Under the pieces are notes generated by a model. The model ran no database searches and was not told the DNA's origin. It worked only from the letters and a program-made list of their open reading frames with translations. A stretch of 64,000 bases of DNA, from assembly GCA_036925085.1 (NCBI GenBank), contig JAUPFP010000024.1:1274001-1338000 (forward strand), in the 5' to 3' direction. Within the stretch, counting starts at the first letter, position 1, and the number at the start of each line of letters is the position of its first letter. Below are positions 58,101 through 64,000 of the stretch, one piece after another. The DNA comes from Brachycybe producta (taxonomy: Eukaryota; Arthropoda; Diplopoda; Playtdesmida; Andrognathidae). Made by a program: the position numbers and the translations under genes.

Positions 58101-61100
58101 ACCCAACAGCCACGCGGCCCTCCTCCAACCCAACAGCCACGCGGCCCTCCTCCAACCCAACAGCCACGCGGCCCTCCTCCAACCCAACAGCCTCGCGGCC
58201 CTCCTCCAACCCAACAGCCTCGCGGCCCATCAGGTGCTAAACAGAAAGAAAAAGGAGACAAATCCGAAAAAGATGTCGGTGCCATTAGCAAATCCTTTTC
58301 AAAAGTATCCATTACACCTACACTTCCTACACACAAGCCCGTTCTACGTCCCGACGAGGGGGGAACGGTGGGAAGAAAGATCCAACTTCGTGCAAACTTC
58401 TTTCCGATGACTTTTAACAAGGATGTTGTCGTTTATCATTATGACGTCAACATCGAACCAGACGTAAAGAGCAAATCTGTCATCAGAGCAGTGATGAACC
58501 ACTTTGTGAAACTGCACCAGGTTAAAGATGGACTCTTTCACAACGTTTTTCCCGTTTTCGACGGACGAAAGAACGTTTACACGGCCAAAAGGTTGCCTCT
58601 GAGAAATGGACAGGTTAGACAATTGTTTTTTTTTATTTTGGGATTTTATTTTATTTTGTTTTTGAATCCGATTACTAGGATGAGTTTGGGTTCGATATGG
58701 TGGGCGAAAGGAGACCCTTCACTTTAAAAATACAGTTGGCCAACGAGATCCTTTTCAGTCCAATGTGGGAATTTCTAAATGGTCGTACACACGATTCTCC
58801 ACTGGTAGCGGTTCAGGCATTGGACATTATTCTTCGCGAGATGCCAAGTTCAAAGTACCGAGATCGTTTTGCGAATAAATGCGCCGTATTTTTAAAGCGT
58901 TTTTCTGTTTTTCGTTTCATTAGATTTATTCCGATAAGTCGTTACTTTTTTACGGATCCGACCGGTGACTCGATGGGACCGGGACTTGAATTGTGGAAGG
59001 GATATTATCAGAGCGCGCGTCCGACGCAATGGAAGATGCTCATGTTGCAACTTGACAGTACGACTGTGAAGTACAGTGAAAACCGCTTAACTCGAAAAAG
59101 TCAGATAACACGAAATATATTTTCGGTCCTTGTCCTCAGGATTGGGCTTACCATATTTTATAATTCGTTTAGGACGAAATGGATAACAAAGAAAATGTTG
59201 GTTAACACAAAATGAAGAGAAACAAGAAAGTGTTTTAGAAACTAGAAGGATAGCTCAATCACTTAAGGGGGTATTTTCATGTTGCTATAATTCAAAATGA
59301 GCTTCTTATGTTAATTTGAAAATGACCCAATGTTTAAGTAGTCGATACTTAAGAGAAGTTATATTGTTTTTGTCTATAAAATGATTTATTTTAAAAGATA
59401 AAAATACCCCTTAAGTTGTTGAGCTACCATTCTAGTTTCAAGAAAACTTTCTAGTTTTTTTTTTAATTTTTCTCCTGAAAAACAAAATAATTATAGTTCA
59501 AAAGAGGAAAAAATATTCCGGTTCCTTCAATTTCGTGTTAAGCGGTTTCAGTAGTAATTATTTTTCGAAACTGTAATACTACGATGCTGGATTTTGTTTT
59601 CAGCTTCCGTCAGAGTGTTTCACAAGGGACAACACGTTTTAGATCTTTTATTGGAATTTTTTAGACTGAGAAATGTAGATGAAGCTCGCAACCTAAGGTT
59701 TCAAGAATGGGCGGAGTTTCGAGATCACATCAAAGGCAAAACTGTGGAGACTGTCGTTAATTATTATTACTCACATTTTCATATATACATATATAAAAAG
59801 GGTTAGCCGTTGAAACAACTCATCAGCCAGAAATTAAACGGACTTACAAGATTATTAGCATTTCTGAAAAACCAGCGAATCAATTGAAGTATTGTTTTCT
59901 TAGCATTTGCTGTCGTTTTATGATTAATATTTTAAAAACTACGATTAATAGGTTTCCTTTGAATCAACCTGATGGCACCGAGAGACCTTGTATTGTTGCT
60001 GACTATTTCAAGCAACAATACAACATTGATTTGAGGTTAACAGTTGTTTTATTCTCATATTTTGCAATTGGGGTTTTTTTTTTATTTTCATGTTTTGAAT
60101 GGATTTTTTTTTAGATTTCCGTATCTGCCGTGTTTGCAGGCGCAACCAAAAGAGAAACATAGATACATTCCGATGGAGGTGAAAAATGTCGAATTTTATA
60201 TTTCTAACGATTAAAAGGAAAATTGTTTAGGTTTATGGTGTAGGAAAACAGTGAGAATGTTTTTATGGATGCAACTTACGAGGGAAATTGTAAATGTTAT
60301 TTATTAAAGCGAAAGGAGTAAGACTATTTGTAGTTTACTAGTCTATCGTTTCTTTATCAACATAATAGAAACATTTACTGGCAAATCCCAACTCGCAAAC
60401 ATAATTTGTTTTTTGAAAAAAGTTTGTAAGTTGAATGTTCACAAGGTTTTTTTTTTAAAGATATATTGTTAAATATATTAGCAAATATTTTGTGGAATTA
60501 TATCTGTTGCCATAGTTCCTCTGGGCTGTTTGCAGAGTAATTATACAAAGTAATATGAATTGGGAGTCGCAATATACTAGTTCCTGCAATAGGCATAAAT
60601 ACGAATTGTTCGTATCTTGAAAGTTTGTAAATAGGGGTTTGACTGGCGTCATCCTGATCACACGAGGTTGACAAATCGTTGAATATTAACAAAAATTAAG
60701 AAACAGGATGCAAAAAGCAACTGTAAACGTCAGGAAGAAATTGTCACATGACGTTTGAACACACATCAATATTCATCCAAATTATCGAGGACTGAAATGC
60801 ATAAAATTGCATAGAAATGATCTCAACACGTGTTTTTGTAAATTGCTTTAAAAAAAAAACGTTCTCATCGTTTTTCAGTAATGTGTATAAAAAAATGATT
60901 TTCGTTATTATTGTCTTTTTTTTAGTTCTGTATAGTGAAAAAGGGACAGCAGCTGAAGAAACTTACAGACCAAATGACTGCAGAAATGATCAAAGCAAGA
61001 AACAATTGCAATTAACGTTTATTATTATTAGTTGTACTAAATTATGTTTTATTTGTTAAGAAATCGGCTGTTCCGGCCGATCGAAGAGAATGGCAAATCA

Positions 61101-63605
61101 ATGATGTCGTACGTTTAGTAGTCCTCGTTAAAATTATGTTCATAGTAATGGTTAAAATGTGATTTTCTACAACAGGTTAGAAAGCTAGACCTAAGCAGAG
61201 ACGTATACATGAAAGAGTTCGGATTGGGATTTAATCCTAAGATGGTGGAATTGGATGGTCGTGTTTTACCAGCTCCATCCATGTTATACAAAGTAACGAT
61301 AAAGAAGTTGTTGACCGTTTTAAAGCAAAATATTTTATCACGTTATTTATTGTAGAATGAGACAATCGTTCCGAGGAATGGCAGTTGGAATATGAGGACG
61401 GCTAAATTTTATAGTAGTGCTCATGTAACTAAGCTGGCTGTCATATGTTTCGACGATCGAACAAGAAATGATACGATTATGTAATATGTTTGTTTTTTCA
61501 AACTCAATTTTATCGATTTAAATAGCAACAACGGAAATAGAACTCCAGTTGCACAACGTGTTAAAACCAACTTTGAGGAGAAATTGAATGTGCTTCAGAA
61601 AATACTTAGGATATTATCTTTTAAGGTATAAACGCCTCTGGAACTCAGGTGTAAAATGAAAAGAAACTTGCATGTGTTTTAGAAACTTGAAGATTAGCTC
61701 AATCATGTATTTTTATATCTATATCTTATTAAAAGGTATCAATATAAAAATCACCGTAAATGATTGTGATACCTTTCTAGTTTCTAAAAACACTTTTTAG
61801 TTAATCTTAACGGTTATTCCTGTTACGGTTAATCCAGAACGGTATCAGTTTGAAAATCAGCTGTTTACAAATCATCTTAAAAATAAAACACTTTCAATTT
61901 TTCTTAAAGTTTTTTTTTAATACAATAGTTTTATGTTCTATTGTTGTTTTTACTTATAATTAGACTTAACCATTGCTTTTATCTCTAGGAATTTCGTTCA
62001 AAGCCTTTCTAGAGCTGCAAACGATCTGAACATGTCTTTGCCGCTTACCCCTTGTGACAGAATTGAGTATGGAAGACGTGCCGACGATGCCAGACATCTA
62101 TTGAATTCTTTATCCAGAAAACATGGATCTGATCTTCAACTTGTTATAGTTATCATGCCTAATTTCAAATCTAGCGAAATTTATGGTAGGCTTTCTTTTG
62201 TGTTTGGTTTTTCTTTGTTTTGTTTATGCCGTTCGGATATCTTTTGACTACAGGTACAGTAAAGAAAGTCGGAGACACGGAGATCGGTATCGCGACTCAG
62301 TGCGTACAGCCAAAAAATGTTTTCAAAAATAACCAACAAACTTTGGTAAATATCTGCATGAAGATTAACTCCAAATTGGGTGAAGTCAATACAGTCATCG
62401 ACCTTAAACAGAGGTTCGTATCGTTAATCAAATCAGTTGGTTAGTAGATTGAAGGTATTGAATAGTAGTTCCCTTTGTAGATCGAAGATATTTGCATCAC
62501 CTGTGATGATTATGGGAGCAGATGTAACTCATCCATCTCCTGGTGACACGACAAAGCCATCGATTGCTGCCGTCGGTTTCTTTTTTGTTGTTTGTCACGG
62601 TTTTTGAAAACTTAATTGATAAATTTTTCATCTTAATAGGTGACAGCCAGTTACGACCCAATGGCTTACAGATATGCTGCAAAAATTAGCATTCAAGAAC
62701 ATAGAAAGGAAACCATTACCGATTTGGCGGCCATCACTCATGAATTGTTAATGAATTTTTTGATTAAAACTAAGGGAAGAAAACCAGACAAGATCATTTT
62801 TTATCGTGATGGTGTCAGCGAAGGACAGTTTAAAGAGGTCCGACACACACAAAATACATTTACTTATCAGTTTTCTTTTTTAAAACGGTTCCTTTTTATC
62901 TTTCAGGTATTGGCTTACGAGCTGAGAGCCGTTCAGGAGGCCTGTCAAAAGTTAGGGGAGAATTATCAACCATCGATCACGTTCTTGGTGGTTCAGAAAC
63001 GTCACCACACAAGGCTTTTTTGTCGTAATGATCAAGACAAGCAAGGAAGGTCCGGGAACGTTCCTGCAGGAACGACAGTAGACAAAGTCATTGTTCATCC
63101 GGTCGAGTTTGATTTCTACTTGTGTTCTCACGAGGGAATTCAAGTAAAGCAGACAAAAAACCGCCTGTTATTGAAATAAGACGTACATAAAATGTTTTTT
63201 TTATTATTATTCTTTAAGGGTACCAGTCGACCTGCTCATTACCACGTTCTGTATGACGACAACGACTTCACTTCTGATGAACTACAGAAGTTGACCTACC
63301 ACTTGTGTCACGTGTACGCTCGGTGCACTCGTTCGGTGTCAATACCAGCACCTGCATACTATGCTCATCACTGCGCTTTTAGAGGCCGTCATTATCTAGA
63401 CAGGTTCTTCTAATTTTTTATGTTATAAGATGTGATTTTTGAGTGTATGAGACATTTTATTTTACGTATCTTGTTTTTCGACACTTGTAGTAATTCTCAA
63501 ACGGCCGATCTGCCTGATAAGGAGGCAGAGATCACAAGAGCATTGCAGAAGATGAACGAGGCGTGTTTGACACATGATAACATCACTGGGATGTTTTTTA
63601 CTTAG
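55158..63605 (+). CDS. AGO2: Argonaute with coding minisatellite (slicer-competent, Ago2-like)
   Basis: RNA-guided RNase, core of RNA silencing. Nineteen exons: 55158-55185, 57415-58613, 58679-58854, 58924-59057, 59604-59735, 59801-59888, 59952-60035, 60115-60178, 60926-60994, 61061-61105, 61176-61292, 61356-61480, 61989-62185, 62254-62413, 62481-62571, 62640-62837, 62907-63143, 63219-63403, 63491-63605. They total 3444 bases (1147 residues). The head starts MGKKKGKKG and holds 21 repeats of PRGPPPTQQ (residues about 89-277). N, PAZ, MID and PIWI follow. The catalytic tetrad is visible: GADVTHP (D887), QEHRKE (E927), [11 protein letters not shown] (D960) and YYAH. MID has [10 protein letters not shown]. 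The C-terminus is MFFT rather than the usual YFA. Introns after 59735 and 60994 start with GC; only these joins restore IKG plus LAVETTH and EMIK plus KSAVPADR. Divergence suggests siRNA-type Ago2 rather than Ago1. Confidence 0.94.
55449..55644. mobile_element. CAGGC-type element in Argonaute intron 1
   Basis: Starts acaggcatgtaaagacaggg, with the inverted end cctgtttttacttgcttgt. Flanks agttttag and tgttttag match 7 of 8. Subfamily of the 9592 copy. Contains TGACGTCA near 55549. Confidence 0.75.
55870..56420. repeat. Two foldback repeat copies in Argonaute intron 1
   Basis: One copy spans about 55870-56130 (ttagaaactagaatagttgg, then inverted). A second, cut short, spans about 56266-56420 (gccaccttaagatcttttat, gttttagaaactagaagtgt). 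A G-run separates them. Confidence 0.65.
56720..56934. mobile_element. CAGGC-type element in Argonaute intron 1
   Basis: Starts caggcaattagaaatcggga and ends tcccgatttctaattgcctg. The flank tctgaacg occurs on both sides (56712-56719 and 56935-56942), an exact 8-bp target duplication. Confidence 0.85.
57074..57150 (-). pseudogene. tRNA-like sequence (degenerate tRNA or SINE head)
   Basis: On the minus strand there is a T-arm catgggttcaatccccatg with a good B box (gggttcaatcc) and, upstream, ttggtgtagttgttagtg, which resembles an A box and D-arm. The middle is extended and irregular, so a functional tRNA is unlikely. A tRNA-derived SINE head is the likely source. Confidence 0.5.
57651..58217 (+). 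repeat. Coding minisatellite, 21 units of 27 bases
   Basis: Exactly 21 units of 27 bases, each encoding PRGPPPTQQ. The first three are the most diverged; the rest differ mainly by a synonymous T/A change in the first Pro codon. It is GC-rich against the AT-rich surroundings. Every frame on both strands lacks frequent stops because the period is a multiple of three. Confidence 0.97.
58855..58923 (+). other. 69-base intron of Argonaute that is open in frame
   Basis: The intron starts gtaccg and ends cattag. It is 69 bases (23 codons) and has no stop in the coding frame, so retention would insert 23 residues without shifting frame. Splicing it out gives PSSK joined to FIPISRYFF, which fits Argonautes better. 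Confidence 0.65.
59074..59551. mobile_element. Pogo/Tigger-like short element carrying a foldback repeat
   Basis: Ends cagtgaaaaccgcttaac and inverted gttaagcggtttcag, flanked by TA on both sides. A foldback repeat (about 59215-59490, ttagaaactagaaggatagc) is inserted inside. It occupies most of the Argonaute intron 59058-59603. Confidence 0.75.
61635..61880. repeat. Foldback repeat copy in an Argonaute intron
   Basis: Left arm gtgttttagaaacttgaaga and right arm gatacctttctagtttctaa, in the intron 61481-61988. Confidence 0.65.
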
Positions 63606-63719
63606 TTGTAAAAATAATTTTTGTTTAAATATTTGTATTTAAGTTGTAACTAGATTGATTTTAATTAACACAGTTGAGGCGCAATTCTGGATTGTTTTAT
63701 ATAGTTTCTTTAGAAGTAA

Positions 63720-63940
63720 CTTTATAGTTGCCTCACCAATAATATGGTCAATGTGACGTCAGGGGGGGGGGATTGCAGGAAATGTATGCTTGTGTCATTT
63801 TGTCCGATTAGAAAGTGGTAATAATAAAGGAAGTCATGAACCTTTAACTTTTTCTATCATAATAAATGACACAAGTCTGAATTTTTTGTCAACTCATCTG
63901 ACGTCACAAGCTTCATCTTACGATGAGACAACTATGTAAA
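63720..63940. repeat. Inverted-repeat element with TGACGTCA arms, sister of 6638-6856
   Basis: Left end has ttgcctcaccaataatatgg and gtgacgtcagg. Right end has tctgacgtcacaagcttcat and cttacgatgagacaac. The right end matches the left end of the element at 6638. It lies just downstream of the Argonaute gene. Confidence 0.7.
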
Positions 63941-64000
63941 TAAGAAATTGAAACTAATTAACAATTTTGAAGAGTTAATTTATGCAAGTATAATGGTATT

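Noticed and set aside
57483-58420. Long open frames on both strands across the Argonaute repeat (up to about 290 codons)
   Set aside because: They are frame shadows of a 27-base repeat. Because the period is a multiple of three, any unit without stops keeps all six frames open. Only the plus frame reading PRGPPPTQQ joins to Argonaute domains.
60231-60250. A tiny 20-base exon (VYGVGK) in Argonaute
   Set aside because: It has an acceptor and a donor, but using it breaks frame with the next exon. The exon at 60926 ([13 protein letters not shown]) joins directly in phase 0 and matches the family.
1-64000. CRISPR arrays, bacterial operons, prophage or virus-derived genes
   Set aside because: All genes are intron-bearing animal genes. 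The direct repeats are microsatellites, a coding minisatellite or transposon pieces. No viral protein was recognised.

Overview
This is a nuclear genomic window from a multicellular animal. It is strongly AT-rich, its genes are split by many short spliceosomal introns (GT-AG, with two GC-AG cases), and it is packed with short inverted-repeat transposons, microsatellites and retroelement scraps. The proteins are typical metazoan ones. An Argonaute with a Gln/Pro/Arg repeat head and an Ago2-like body points to an invertebrate, perhaps an arthropod; I cannot name the species.

Layout: (1) 756-4525, plus strand, 3' part of a Bicaudal-C gene (KH and SAM domains). (2) 4.5-18.7 kb, transposon-rich DNA with candidate promoters and first exons for the next gene. 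(3) 18671-25603, plus strand, MARCH1/8-type membrane RING-CH ubiquitin ligase with transposon-filled introns. (4) 25.6-29.8 kb, intergenic, with a hAT-type element, LINE scraps and a microRNA-precursor-like hairpin. (5) 29826-31354, minus strand, FUT10/FUT11-type fucosyltransferase with an apparent one-base frame break and a C-terminal KDEL. (6) 33132-38997, plus strand, Sec24 (COPII coat). (7) 40132-43338, plus strand, RASEF-type EF-hand/coiled-coil/Rab GTPase. (8) 45746-47979, plus strand, adenosine deaminase. (9) 49240-51868, minus strand, clavesin-like CRAL-TRIO protein. (10) 52958-54290, minus strand, TDP2. (11) 55158-63605, plus strand, Argonaute with a 21-unit coding minisatellite.

The genes are ordinary single-copy animal genes with no obvious shared pathway, although Sec24, the RASEF-type Rab and clavesin all serve membrane traffic. 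For seven genes I worked out exon boundaries base by base. Summed coding lengths are multiples of three for BicC (visible part), MARCH, Sec24, RASEF, ADA, clavesin, TDP2 and AGO. The fucosyltransferase is one base short.

The most unusual content is the repeat landscape. About twenty copies of one palindromic foldback element lie mostly in introns. Several other inverted-repeat families carry 8-bp target duplications, nest inside one another, and repeatedly carry the CRE palindrome TGACGTCA. Other points of interest are the coding minisatellite and GC-AG introns of Argonaute, a hairpin at 28662-28772, a new N-terminal exon of clavesin, and alternative first exons for MARCH.
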